A stretch of DNA of 64,000 bases from Glandiceps talaboti (GCF_964340395.1 NC_135570.1:4441322-4505321); one strand, 5' to 3'; counted from the first letter of the stretch, positions 35,053-47,764 are shown. The notes: generated by a model from the sequence alone, not told the origin. Made by a program: numbers and translations.

Positions 35053-35449
35053 GATGATCCGTTGGACTACCGCACTAAATATCCATCTGTAAACGTCACT
35101 TTGTTTGTCTTACTGCGACATGTGATGATGAGGACGCAACAAATGACAAGCCAGCCGGGGTCAGCGTTTGACCCCACTAATTGGACTATACCATTATGAA
35201 GTAGTGATATAATGTCTTTCATGGGTATCATATTTCTTTAATGGGTCACAAAATGTGAACCAAAACACTTTCTGACTATTTATAGCGACAATATTTGCAT
35301 TTTGATGATATTTATTGAACTCGATTAGTCCCAGCAACTTTATTTTATAATTTCTTCGTTGACTAGAGAGAATTGACACTCCCTATGTGTCGAGTAATTA
35401 AAATGTCTGAAATCAGCTGACTTCTCAATATGTCAACAATTTATTGAAC
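35053..35449. promoter_or_regulatory. Bidirectional promoter region of the TMEM243 pair
   Basis: 397 bp separate the two divergent start codons. An inverted CCAAT box (ATTGG) lies at about 35180. The plus-strand start sits in AACATGGCGG, a YY1-like context. No TATA box is seen. Head-to-head spacing this short usually implies a shared promoter. Confidence 0.6.
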
Positions 35450-36203
35450 ATGGCGGATTCAGGCGGAGGTGCGAAACCGACGGAGACAGGTGCGATATAC
35501 CATGAAGTATCAACTAAGCAAGTAAGTAATAAGTATTCAAAATCCACTAGAAATTATTGATTGTTTGTAAAGTACATTTAATTCAGTCCACTATCCATAA
35601 TGCGCATAAATCGATATCTATGTAAAAGTTTGAATATTGCGTTATGTGTTAACTGTTATGAATCTGAGGGGAGGTCACATGTTTGTCACACGCATACCAT
35701 TTCAATACACGTATGACACTTTGACATTGAGGCAGGTCTTTGACTCTATGACCATCGTGTAACCCTGTGACTTCTAAATCAAAAAGTAACTACACAATAT
35801 TATTGCTAGAATTTGAAACACGTATTAAAAGTCGCAAGAACAGACATGTTATGTCTTTTGTCGATTTAAACTTTCGAGTTACACTTCAAAATAATATCAT
35901 TGAAGAAATATTGTATCAGGAATGTAATATTTCTCCTTCATTCCTTCAAGATCTTATATATTATTTCATAAAAAATAAAAAGATGTAATATATATATATC
36001 TATATATATATATAGATAGATATAGATATATAGATATATATTACAAGCACAATAGTTCTGTACAGTAGCTGAAAAATGTAATATTTCAATTACTACTTAC
36101 TTTACTTTATATTTACTGTAATATTATATTTATGTTGCAGTTCATCTGAAACAATACCTCACTTTATTGTTAATTTTGTCTAAATCAAGATTAATTGGTG
36201 TAT

Positions 36204-36238
<35 letters not shown>

Positions 36239-38837
36239 TTGGCTGACTGACTGACTGACTGACTGACTAACTGACTGACTACTGAATGAATGAATGAATG
36301 AATGAATGAATGAATGAATGAATGAATGAATGAATGAATGCACATCAAAATGATCAAGGCTCAATTCCAAGATCTTTGATTTTGTATCCCTAATTGAACT
36401 TAATATAATCAGTTTATTTACCCCAAATAAATATAACAGTGGGTAAATGGGGAGTCTCAAAATAGCTTACAGCTAGTCTGGGCCTGTCCCCTCACATATT
36501 TATACACAGAATTTCACAGTAAGGTACTCAATCTGACACAAAATACATACGGTATTATGTACACATGATTACAATTACAAATATACAGTTGATCAGTTAT
36601 ACTGCACCAGTACACGTTGCTTGAAGATTTATTTGAAACGATATAGAGAGTTAATACATTTTATGTTGACAGGGATGTTATTCCAAAGAAATTAGAGAGG
36701 CCAGAATGGAATTGTTTTGAGTTGTCAATTGCTAAAATAGTATTATTTCTATTAATTATTTTCCATTTATTTTCCCAGCTGTTTGCTGTGAAGGTTTATG
36801 GTGGTCTGACAGCAGTTATGGTTGTTGTAAGTATATTAAAGGGGTACAGGCTGGATTGATATATTTTGTGAACGTAATACAAGTGGTATTATTACGTATG
36901 CACCAGTGATTACTTGCACTGGTGTGCATGCATACTAGTGGTATTTTCACTCCTATGCAACACCACATTATTTCATACTAGTATGTAAATGAGTAATTGT
37001 GTTTGTTCCCTGCCCACGGAATCGTGTAATTGCACAGTATGATTTTTATGGAAATTTGCTGTTTCAAATAAACATATTGTATGAAAATAACATGACATGT
37101 GACAGTGTGAGTACTCAGCAGTATATACACTAAATACATGCAGTGTTTTCTGCTGCACTTTCCCTCACTATGCTCGTGAAAGTATGGCCACAGAGAACAC
37201 TGCAAGTACTCGTGCAAATACCCCAAGACCAAGTATGCCACACTTGCACTCATGAGTCTGAGTGTTATAACACTCACTGATACTCTTTGCTCACATCTCT
37301 TGATGCTATTTTAAAACGATTATTTCTTATACCCCGGTATCTTCAGCCCGGGTTACAATCTTCCACTTCAGCTTTGAGCTGAAATATTTTTATTTACAAT
37401 TTACAGTCTGAATGTTCTCTTTATGATTTTTCAGATTGCAATGATATTTTGCTTAGCCAGAGGAGCAGAACACACACGTTTGTATTTGTTATTGGTTAAT
37501 CTCATTATCAGCAGCATAGTTGGACTAGCAGTGGTAAGTCAAACCCTGTACATATATTACACAGACTGCCTCAAGATAACAGCATTCCTCTCATAGGGAA
37601 CTTGCAATCCAGACTGGACATGCTCAGACGCAAAGGACTATGGGATTATCTGAGGTTATCGTATTACCTGATCTGGAGCTACCGATAAAATAAACCTCCC
37701 ACAATGGTCAGGGTAACTATGAATTGATCATTTGTGGTTACAAACAATATAACAATATTGTTCATAAAACTATTTGATTAACATTTATTATCACATTTCC
37801 CATGATGCAACATTCAACATGGCGGGTTTGCAAGTTCCCTATTTTGTTTCAGTATTGTACAGTAGTCTGTGAGGTATGCCATGACGGGGCGCCCTCACAC
37901 ATCGGCTGCTCTTCACTGTTTCATTCTTCCCAATCATCGTCAAGAAAAGCTTACAAATATTCACTTATTCTTTGGACAATTAGAATAGAATCTCTTACCA
38001 TTATCCATCCCCAAAATATGACAATAGACAGTTCGAAATCTGCCTTCACCAACATCGTTATCACCATTCTCATAGATTGTATCAAAACTGCTATCAAGTA
38101 CCACAAAAACATAATTCTATAATATATATTTTAGTACATTCCCAAATTTGTGTTATACTTTTCTTCCTTTGTGTTTTTATCTAAATCACGTCATTTAGGC
38201 ATGGTGGTATAAAAAAGAAGACTTGGTAAGCTTCATATTTCTTGTTGTCATTTGACAAATTTGACCAATTTTTTAAATCACACATAGCATAAAATATGTT
38301 CACTAGAGTAAATTTTCATATTTGATTTCTTGAATTTTGAATTTTTTACAAACCTGATCATGTTGTAACCAGAATATTTACATTACATGTATTATGAGGA
38401 CCACGATGGAAATAACTTGTAATTTCTTCCTTGTGTTGTACTCCGCTGTACTATTATTTGTATACTTTTACAATATTTTATTGTCAAATGACTAAATCTA
38501 AATTTAAACTATTTCTTTTTATCGATAGTCAACAGATAAAATATGGTTCCTAGCCCTTGTAGCGTCAGTCATCGTATTTCAGTGTATTACCACCGACATC
38601 TACGTATGGAATCATCACTCGCCCAATAGCGTTACTCCAACACCAACACCAACAATGAGAATCATTACCATAGGAACTCCAAATGCTACAAACATCTCAA
38701 CAACAAAATCACAACATGACACTTTGCAAAAGATTCAACCAACTGTGCCATCAAAGATTGCTCAAAATCCAACACCTTTGAAGGAAAGAAAAAAAACTGT
38801 TGCAAACCCTACAAGACCTACTAAAAGTGGAGGATGA
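35450..38837 (+). CDS. TMEM243-like paralogue with long C-terminal tail, five coding exons, 184 aa
   Basis: Exons: 35450-35521, 36779-36826, 37435-37533, 38199-38225, 38529-38837, all GT-AG and phase 0. The protein starts MADSGGGAKPTETG. Hydrophobic segments are GGLTAVMVVIAMIFCLA, LYLLLVNLIISSIVGLAV and IWFLALVASVIVFQCIT. AWWYKKEDLSTDK sits just before the last one, matching the position of the YFVRSGDLSKGK motif of the head-to-head tmem243. Exon 2 is 16 codons in both genes and exon 3 is 33 against 35 codons, so the intron positions agree. Unlike its neighbour it carries about 70 extra residues, rich in Thr, Pro and Lys (VTPTPTPTM, LKERKKTVANPTRP), probably a disordered cytosolic or lumenal tail. 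It also has one extra intron after the EDL motif. Intron 3 contains a MITE. Function is not known. Confidence 0.75.
36199..36341. repeat. Compound microsatellite (TTTA)n-(CTGA)n-(GAAT)n in intron 1 of the paralogue
   Basis: Three tetranucleotide tracts lie end to end: TTTA at 36199-36240, CTGA to about 36282 and TGAA to about 36340. Spurious ORFs read as Ser-Val-Ser-Gln and Phe-Ile-His-Ser repeats. Confidence 0.95.
36890..37270 (+). repeat. Dispersed repeat copy in intron 2 of the paralogue
   Basis: It aligns with 32925-33285 in the same orientation (see that entry), with a further fragment at 22725-22832. The length of about 370 bp suggests a SINE- or MITE-sized family; no terminal structure is clear. 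Confidence 0.7.
37596..37839 (+). mobile_element. MITE with GGGAACTTGCAA termini, copy 4
   Basis: A 244-bp copy with perfect 12-bp inverted ends and TA on both flanks. It lies in intron 3 of the TMEM243-like paralogue. Confidence 0.9.
37866..37906 (+). repeat. Fold-back element, copy B (truncated)
   Basis: AGTCTGTGAGGTATGCC, then TGACGGGGCGCCCTCACACA and TCGG match the left half of copy A at 2612. The right half is missing. It lies 26 bp after MITE copy 4. Confidence 0.65.
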
Positions 38838-39817
38838 AACAAAGTCTGTGACACCGCAAGAAAAGAAACTGTATTTGTTAATTTTTATTGATCAGTTTTT
38901 TTGCTAAGGTTGGGAACCATGGTAACAGAAAGTGGTAAAAATGGCAGTGTTTCCCCATAGAGTTTATGGTAATTTTATTTGGGAACCCAGGTAAAATGAC
39001 ATGGGAACCCTGGTAGATTTTACCTACTTTCCGTCCTTAACAAAACCAACGTTATTATTATTACTATTATTATTATAAGCTAGAAACAGATATTGGTGTA
39101 ATTACACACACGATAGGGTGACATCTCTAATAGGAGGTTTGTCAAGTGGTGGCTCATGTAACTCCATTCAGTATTTACACTATCTTGATCACAGGGTGCG
39201 ATTATATCCACATAACCAAGACACCACTATCACCCACTTGTGTAGAAAATGCAATAACTTTTTTGAGTCGTATATCCTGGAAAGAGCCATCATCATATCT
39301 CAGTATATAGAAACTTTAATCATACATTGAGAAAACCAATTTTCATTTTTATAACAAAATTAGTGTGATATTAAAATGTGACAAAACAATTCACCAAAAT
39401 CCTCTGCATATACTTTCCATAGTTTACTGGGTTGTTTCTTAAAATGATCATAAATTCTAGGCACACAGTCAAATGTTGGAAAAGTGTCATTTTGAAAAAA
39501 TCCCTTGTGGATATTGTTTTAAGTTTAAGTATGTTGAATATATCACGATGGGAACATTCTCACAATTTCAGAATAAGACATTTTTTGTACTGTCAGTGGG
39601 TTGGTGAGAAGAACATATTTGAAACTTTCGCTGCATATGCCTCAAAAGTGTGGCTTAAATTTGAAAAATAACATGGCCATATATAGACTGAAAGATCAGC
39701 CGTTGTGGGGCTCTTCTCATCCTTTTTCCACAGTATGGTAAGAATGATCCCAGTAATCTAGTTTACAGTATAGTATAGGTATAGAGCTGGGACTGTAGAA
39801 CGTGTCAATAGATTTTT
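38838..39817. other. 3' flank or UTR of the TMEM243-like paralogue
   Basis: No further exon. Weak candidate poly(A) signals (AATAAA) lie far downstream at 40556 and 40768. Confidence 0.4.
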
Positions 39818-39994
39818 GATTTAACATTTTTGAAAAAAGGCTGCTGAGATGTGAAAGTGGCAGACTTTGTCTCGATTTTGTACTCATCTATAGCTAATTT
39901 GATTATTCGATTTAATATTTTTGAAAAAAGGCTGCTGAGATGTGAAACTGGCAGACTTTGTCTCGATTTTGTACTCATTTATAGCTAATTTGAT
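39818..39994 (+). repeat. Tandem duplication, two 86-bp copies with period 91
   Basis: The unit starting GATTTAACATTTTTGAAAAA and ending TATAGCTAATTTGAT is repeated once, with about four mismatches. It is non-coding. Confidence 0.95.
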
Positions 39995-41180
39995 GACTGA
40001 GTGCCAAATACAAGATGCATTACTATCTTAATAAGAGCCAAAAGATAAATTTTACAATTTTTTGACTATTAGTAACTAGTTACTTGTAATGTATAAACAT
40101 TTTCTATTGAGAATTAACCCCTAAGTTGTCAAAGATTAGTAATATGATAATCAAGAATTTTTGTCTTTGAAATACTGTTGTTTTTTCAATATTCATTTTG
40201 ACTTTTTAAGACAGCAAATCTGTGCAAATGTTGTTCATTTTCTAAGAATTTGAGTTTGATTTTGTATATGATCTACTGTGAAATGAATGGATGTTTATTT
40301 TCGTTGTTGAAGTTACCTACATATTAGTAAGCTTGTGATAGGTTTACACTTTGAATTTACATAATAGTAAGCTTACAACAGGTGTACACAGTCTAGGTGT
40401 ATATACATCAGTAATCTGATTAAGATCTTATGTGGTGAATATGGCTCAATTTCTGTTTTTTACCTCTTCAGACTCTATATTATTGTCATTGTTTTTTTAT
40501 TTTGTTATTCCCGTAGTGATTGCCTTCTTTCTGACAATCACTCCCAGAACAACAAAATAAAAATTGAACAACCCCAAGAAGGAAATAGAGGCGAATAACG
40601 AAATCAAGCTGTATTCGCCACATCAGATTTTAATCAGATCGGTAGATCAATAAATTCACCTACCCTAATGATTGACAAGGGTATTAAAGTTGTTTAATAT
40701 TGAATAATTTGTATGGTACATCATTTTGAAACCATTAGTAGTTAGGAAAATAACTTGTTTATGTAATAATAAAAGACCAAAGAGACACTTTGATAACATT
40801 TGAAGTTATTGTTTTATTTCTCATAATCTGTATTATTATGTGGTAATTACTAAAACAAAATATTGACATTTCAAGAGTGGTGGTTACAGTTTCATAAAAG
40901 TATACATTGTGCAGAGATGAGTAAACAATACTCCAGTTCTAAATACTTTACAAAGAGCGACTGCTTGCCAAGTAAGTTGATAATGAGATTATGTTATAAA
41001 GATATACAAACTTCACTTGATTTGTCAGAAATATGACCGAAGTTGAGAGTTCCGGATTAGACTGGGAAAGACAAGTTGACATATATGATCTATATCATTT
41101 CAAAAAATTACTAATATCAGCAGAATGAAAATCATAAAGTTATATAATCTGGTGTCAAACATATGATTGTGATATGCAAA
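39995..41180. other. Intergenic region between convergent genes
   Basis: This separates the plus-strand TMEM243-like gene from the minus-strand nodal gene. A fragment ending CATCAGATTTTAATCAGAT (40618-40642) belongs to the family of the inverted repeat at 12 kb. Confidence 0.45.
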
Positions 41181-41186
41181 TTTATT
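41181..41186 (-). terminator. Candidate poly(A) signal of nodal
   Basis: TTTATT on the plus strand reads AATAAA on the minus strand, about 230 nt after the nodal stop codon. There is no direct evidence that it is used. Confidence 0.35.
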
Positions 41187-41412
41187 CGGATTGATTAACA
41201 TTTCAGCAGACTTTGACTTAATTTACAAATATAAACAACTTTTATACAATTGTTAATTATATACATTTGCAGCAAGGGCTGTGTGTGACATTGCACCAAT
41301 GGTGTATGTAAAAATATAGTTTTTTTCTCTCTCAAATAAATAATACAACATTGTCCAAAAAATAGACAAATATATTTAGATTGTTGGTTCAAATTTATGA
41401 AAGTTCAACTCG

Positions 41413-44400
41413 TTATCTGCAGCCACACTCTTCAACGATCATATTTTCATGTTCTTTGACAACGATTTTACCATGTTCAAAATACAGCATACTAAGTGGT
41501 GCTAGCTTGGTGGGAATACAGCATGGTTTTGGAGCACGTTCTTGGTTTGCCATGTGTAGTAACCCCTGCATTATGGCATGGTTGTTTGGATTGTGTCTAC
41601 CGCTCATTGGTCCTTCACATTCACCAACACACTGGTACGCGTCAAATTTCTTTGGATAAATCACCCAGCTTCCCCAACCAATCTTTTCAAAGTCAACTGT
41701 AAGGCTGATCTTCTTACAAGGATGCTGGTCTTTCTTGGACGACTTTTCAGAGAGTTCTTTCAATTTCTGTTTTCTCAATTCCTTCTTTCTTTGCTTGTTT
41801 TTCTTCAACTTTCTGGCATTCGTGGCATCAGCAGATCGTTCCTCTCGCTTTTTCTCTGTCTTTTCTTCCTTTCCTTTTTTCTCTGTCTTCCTTTCTTTGG
41901 TGTAAGTGTATGTTACAAGGATGGCCTGGCTGTCAATAAAGTCCTGATGCACGATAACGATGTCATCGACAAGATCATCCGGGATACCAACTTCTATCAC
42001 GTGACGACCAACTGCTGACTTGATCCAACGCTTGACTGCTTTTGTTACCTTGAATACAACAACCCCTTCATTTTCATCCAGGTGATCTTGTTTCACTTTC
42101 TGCGATGATACAGTGTCCCTTCGATAACAAGTTTCAGATGCGTTGTGCAGGCACTTCACTTCATGAAGCTGGTAAAGGGTGACGCGAATTTTCTTGGCTT
42201 TTTGTTGTTGTAGAATTGGAATGCGGAGTTCAGCAAGTCGCAACCTCTCAGATTTGGTTAGAACACTCAAATCGAAGACATACCTCTGCATAACTTCTGA
42301 TGTATGTTCATGTTGAATCACATCTGGAAATAGAAAGAAAGAAAAATATAAGACATTTTGTAACCACACAACTTAACTGAGAGACCATTCGATTATTGGC
42401 CGGGAGGGGGGAGTGTATGGCTACAGGTGTAATCCTGATGAATTCAAATTACAAGCACAAACACTACACAGATGCAATACCAACTCTACATTCAGTGAAA
42501 ATAGGATTCAAAAGGCTCAAAAAAATTGACAACCTAGAAATTACATTTCCGTGGGGTCAAAGGTCGTACATGCGGCCAAAAAGGGGGCGAAACCTCTACA
42601 CGATGGGCACTTTACAGAAGTCTACGGAGATCGAAAAACGAGGTTGGAGGGGGTACGTGGTTCATAACAATGTGTTGCAGCACTTACCCAAAATGGTGCT
42701 GTAACACGTATAACATATTTTCATTAAAAACATCATTTCCTAAACCGTACATTTCCGAAAGACCCTCGAGTGTCAAACTTTCGAATGGTCATTTGCTAGA
42801 ACTCTATCAGTATCAAACCAGTCTTCAAGAACTCATCCCGTACAATCAGACTTTTCGAATATGGATGTACTTCCGTCTCTCATTGATTTGAATAAACAAA
42901 GTGACTATGGGGCGGATCCGTCACCCGGGGATCGTCACCAAATTTTCTCTAGATTGGGCGATCAATCAGACTTCGAAATATTAATGTTTACGAGTGCAAC
43001 TGTTCTTCTGGTAAGCTTAGTAATTGTAAATTTACAGAAATCAAAAAGGGAAATTTTATTTTCTACACCGATTTCATCTCAACTCTGTTTCATAAATATT
43101 GTGTGAAATAGGATGACGCGTTGATTCTGCCGAAACGAAACTGGACTGGAACGAAATAGATTTGGTTGGTTGCAGCAAGATTAGCCAATTTCAACCTTCC
43201 AAAATTACCGTCTTAGGCCACGACAAACTCTTATTGTTTCAAGACTTCAGATCAGGAGAATTGCAATGAATTACACAGTAAGAAGGCCAATAAGTATCTA
43301 ACAAAGTAAGAACAATACAAAAAATCAACTTCAATTATTTCAAATGTGTTGAAGACTGGTTTGGAAATAATTAGGCGTTGTTCTATGACGCAACGTTATT
43401 GTTGCATACTAATTTGCATACATGTTTCAATGGTCTTTTGGAAGCCCACTTTAAATTTCTTGTCGGAAAAAATACGAGATTAATCTCAGAAAAGTCAGAC
43501 AAATTGAAGTATAATCCCCTCTAGAGAAAAACCAGACAATAGTGTATTAGTTCTCTCTTAGACGTACACAGAATTGAAAAACTAACTTTCTTCAAGTTCA
43601 ATGCTATTGTACAATGAACTTGACGAATTGTAATCGATCTGAAAAGGATGAGCTTACACCCGCCAGACAAAGCCCCGAGGGAACGATGACAAGTATTTGT
43701 ACTGCGATAACCGTTTCACACGTACGTGTCTGGAAATCATGCATACGAGTGTGGATGAATAGAGTGAGTCGGAACGTCATTAATGACTTAATTAAGTGTA
43801 TCAATGTAAACACAGACTTGTTAATAGCCCTGCCTTTTGTTGACATACAATATCAGCACCCAGAGTGTTGTCTTTGTCCCTATTATCAAATTAGTCAGAT
43901 TACGGTAAGCGTGACTAGAAAGTGCCCAACGATTGCCAACGACTTTGTCAAAAGTTATACTGCTACATTTTTTCAACGACCCTACTATAAAGTTATGAAG
44001 ATCATAAAGTACAACTGAGGACGAAAGAATTGTGGTCAAAATGTGTCAGCCACTGTTTGGGAACTTCAGGTACCGAAAAATGTTACATATGGGAAGCGAT
44101 ACTTTTGGTCACGATTTAATTTCGACATTGAATAATATCTTTCGTCTAAGAATGGGTTGAGCCAAAATAACACCCAAATCTCAAGTTAAGGAACTCCGTG
44201 TAAATATTCCCAACAGTTTAAAGTTAATTGTGATTTTGGTCGACTATAATAGTTAGTCTTAGCAAGAATAACCAAACAGTGATGGCTTGCCAACTAGGCA
44301 AATTGGGTAACATGTTTCTGCATGGATTTATAATTAAGTTATAGATCCATGGTATCTGTGACTGGAGCTATCAAAGCACATATAGAAACAGTGCAATTTT

Positions 44401-45165
44401 GATCAAATTAAATATAGCGAAACCATGTGCATAGACTCTGGAGCGAACAGTAACACTACGCGGCCTGATTATCACTCCAGGGTCTAAAATCCATACAAAA
44501 GCACGTGACATGTGTGGCTCTTCATTTGGACAGATAGTTACGATTTACGGTTTAAGGGACCACGTAATCAAATTTAGGTAAAAAGAATGTTCCCCGACAA
44601 AGTTCTAATCGTATGCTATCTACAGTTGTGCTGGTACTACCTCCCTTAGTAACTGAATAGTTGAAGAAGGCGGAGTACTTAAGTGCCTACTACCTGCAAG
44701 AAGGTGGTAGCAATTAATTGACTCACTCTATCATTCAGATACAGCAACTAAATACAACAAGGTCGTTATGAACTTGAACTTACCAGTCAATCTGGCTGAG
44801 TAACTTCTGATGGTATCAGACTTTCTGATAGCTTTCTTCTCGTACGACCAGTCCTGGGCTGACTTTCGGTTTTCCAAGGCATTGTAGAGATCTAGCATGA
44901 AGGATGGTGACGCAACGTGTCCTCTTGTGACAGTTTCGGTTTTGTTGAACTCTGATGTGAGGATGCTAATAGATCCAGCGAAGTTCCTCATATGACCAAG
45001 ACCTCTCTGCTTTCCACTTTCTTGATTGTCATCTTGCGCGAATAGGAGCACTTCGTCTGGTCGGCCGAACGTGAACGGCAACGACATGTCGCTCTGAGCT
45101 GACGATTCAGAGACGACAAACAGGAGCAAACACATTGGGATATACGATAGAAGATACATTTTCAT
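41413..45165 (-). CDS. nodal: Nodal, TGF-beta superfamily ligand, two coding exons, 430 aa
   Basis: Exons on the minus strand are 45165-44784 and 42323-41413, joined in phase 1. Residues 1-27 (MKMYLLSYIPMCLLLFVVSE) form a signal peptide. The prodomain has SPSFMLDLYNALEN, SDTIRSYSA and RYVFDLSVLT, as in nodal proproteins. Residues about 265-329 are an unusually long Lys/Glu/Arg-rich linker with a REER furin-type site and further dibasic runs. The cystine-knot domain starts at residue 330: IGWGSWVIYPKKFDAYQC, GEC, NNHAIMQGLL, PCCIPTKLAPLSMLYF, then ECGCR at the end. It has seven cysteines in the canonical spacing. WGSWIIYPK-type sequence marks Nodal rather than BMP (WNDWIVAP) or Vg1. Nodal is secreted, signals through ALK4/7 and Smad2/3, and sets axes and left-right asymmetry. 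The start is the first ATG after a TATA box. The second intron found in vertebrate nodal genes appears absent. Confidence 0.92.
42324..44783. other. Nodal intron 1
   Basis: A 2.46-kb intron with donor CTG/GTAAGT and acceptor CTATTTCCAG. A forkhead-type GTAAACA lies near 43806. In chordates nodal intron 1 often carries the autoregulatory FoxH1/Smad enhancer, but I see no clear FoxH1 cluster here. An ATG-plus-donor open frame on the plus strand at 42861-43010 is discussed in findings. Confidence 0.5.
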
Positions 45166-45226
45166 GGAGAGTGACTTGTTCTCTGTACCTTTAGTTTCGA
45201 AGTGATGTGAACTCCCATCAACGATG

Positions 45227-45234
45227 CTTATAAA
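45227..45234 (-). promoter_or_regulatory. TATA box of nodal
   Basis: On the minus strand the sequence reads TTTATAAG, about 62 bp before the nodal start codon. Transcription would begin near 45200, giving a short 5' UTR of 30-40 nt. The upstream in-frame ATG at 45258 precedes the TATA box and is therefore not used. Confidence 0.65.
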
Positions 45235-45258
45235 TGTGGTGACTACGGCACTCATCAA

Positions 45259-47760
45259 AGAAGTTTAAAGTGCTTGGAACGTTCGACTCTTACGGAGGGG
45301 TGGTCAGACCACGTCCATGTATGAGGGGAAACACCGAGGCAACTACTAAGACTTGTCCCTAACTATTAACCATCGAATATCATAGAATATTGAATATATA
45401 GTAATTTTATAAGCGTATTATCAACACTACACTAGAATTTAGATGAAAAATCGGGGGAAAAGTTGAAACTTTACCACGAAACTCAGCTTTAACTTGCAAA
45501 GAATAGGATATCTAATTTGCATATCTGACGAAGTTGCCGACAAAGGGGCGGAGAACAGACGGACTTCAAGAGAAAGAGGTGTGAAACGGTGTCTGAAAAA
45601 CGTCGTAGTAGACAAGATTAGAATACATGAATATTTATCAAGCTACAAGTTAGGATGCCGACAACATTTCTTTGCCATAAGGGGTCGATTTACGCTGAGA
45701 CTTGTCGCAACATCAGAAGTAGAATCACATTGTTAAACCCCCGGCAAGTGAACCATAGCGGGCTGAGAAGTACCCACGACAGGCACGGTGTAAGCTCTGG
45801 ATGAGAACACAAACAATGCTAAAGAAATGAAAGACAAGACACAAGACACAAAAGATTTCTTCATCAAAATATATGAACGACTCATTACAAGTAGCATTCA
45901 TGTAAATGTTCGCAAAGTGGAATATGTCTATCCATAGAGGTAGAAACACAGTCCTGCATACCTCCACGGTATATCCATGGCAGTATCACTTCCATTTGGT
46001 TGTGTTTTTGTTGGATCATATGATTCAACAGTGTATGGCAAATTTCATTTACGGATGTTAAAAAGGGTTTCAAACTTAACAAAACACTAAATATATCTAT
46101 ATGGACATATTTATGTTGCAATGTGTACGACAAAGTTCACGATTGAAAACTTACAGTAACAGCAAACAATTCTTAAACGTAATCTCATTTATTAATTAAC
46201 TAATTAGCGACTTATTGCTTAGATGAGCGACACTACAAGATAATCTGATTTAAAAAACTGGTTTCTGAAGGAAACAGTTGATTCGTGTTATCATGGAGAT
46301 ATAAGGGGAGAGTAGTTCTCTACCATATCAATTCACGTTTTGTCGCACACGGCTGTTAAAAAAAGTTTATTGCCGACGTCACAGACTGGGGTGACAAGAT
46401 AACACCGATATATGACTTGAAACAGTGATAGATGCTACAAACCGTTCTAAGTCAACATCTAGATATGTTATAATCACATACCAAACAAAATGATGTGAGC
46501 ATATTCTTAATCTGTGTTGTTTCTAGGACTACCATCAACTCAAACGAAAACATGTCTTTACACATGGATAGTTTTTTTGTGTGTTAAAATCTTACACTTC
46601 GTCAAATTTAAAAAGACGCTCTTAGCTGCGAGATTCTGTGTTGGGGTTTTCTGCATACCGTACCAAACGGTAAACTAAAACCATAGACACACCACCAACC
46701 GTTGGTGAAGGGTCTATGCTAGAACTGAGAAAGGTAGTATCAAGAAGCTCATTGACCCGTATCCGTATTTACTTTTATTGTCGTTATTTGAGAGGACCTG
46801 GTGAATACTACAATTATTTTATACATAGGCTCAGACCAGTGAGACATAGATAAGGGTGGGCGCGATGGGGACATATGGTATACAAAAAACGAAACCGATA
46901 TTGCATGCACAAAATACAGGTAACTGGGATAGTTGGCTTAAGAACTGGATCTCACCATTTTGATGGACATAATAAACTGTATGAATATGAGGTACGATTC
47001 ACTTTACCAATGGTTAAGATCAAAGTCGCTGTTCTTTATTGTCAACCCGAAAAAAAAATTGTCAAAACCACCCATGCAACCCCGAAACATTTCATTATAA
47101 ACCTTTGAGTAACACCGTTGCGATAAGTGGGCGACAACGCTTTCCCAACGCACCAACACCCGGTAGAGTTAAAACGAGTAAGTTTCCGTTGTCCTGGGGT
47201 GTGAAACGGACGAACGTTTCACATCAAATGGGTTAAAACAATAAGGCGGAGTCTTTCCTTTGGAGGACCACTTTAGAGTATGGTATGTATATTGTGATGT
47301 TACTTTTGATGACGGAATGTTTGGTTAATTAACCATGATACGAAAGCAAAGGTAAACAACAAACTAGACATTCTAAGAGTAATTTGGCTAGATCGGAGTT
47401 GGCTTTCTTGGTCTGTGCATCGTCGTAAACCATAGCGCGCTAACCTCTTTTACATCACCGTACAATATCGTTACATCATGGAAGTATCTGTGGTACTTCC
47501 ATGGTTACAGCATGGATGTAGGGAGGACAACAGAGGAGATCTCCCTTAAAGTAACACATCCATGGTTACAGATGCAATTCTAATGTCAACTGTTGGTGGT
47601 AATTTCAAATTCAAGACCAAGGGCAAAAACCTTTACTCACTTGGTGTAGATCGCCAAGACATGTAAATGAATATATAACCATCGAAGGACGCACACGGCA
47701 TGCGCAGTAGACGGTTAGCGTTTATGCCCTTTACGGCGCACATATTATACTGACAGATGA
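45259..47760. other. Upstream flank of nodal, no gene recognised
   Basis: Only short unsupported ORFs. A small hairpin (ATGGAAGTA and TACTTCCAT around 7 bp) lies at 47480-47502. Confidence 0.45.
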
Positions 47761-47764
47761 CGAC

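Noticed and set aside
34513-35054. Poly-Val, poly-Leu and poly-Cys ORFs
   Set aside because: They translate the GTT array; the real coding sequence there is tmem243 exon 1 on the opposite strand.
43614-44018. A 134-codon plus-strand ORF in nodal intron 1
   Set aside because: No recognisable domain, no splice or promoter context, composition like its surroundings.
45166-45258. Upstream in-frame extension of nodal exon 1 to an ATG at 45258
   Set aside because: It would include the TATA box and place the signal peptide internally; the ATG at 45165 is preferred.
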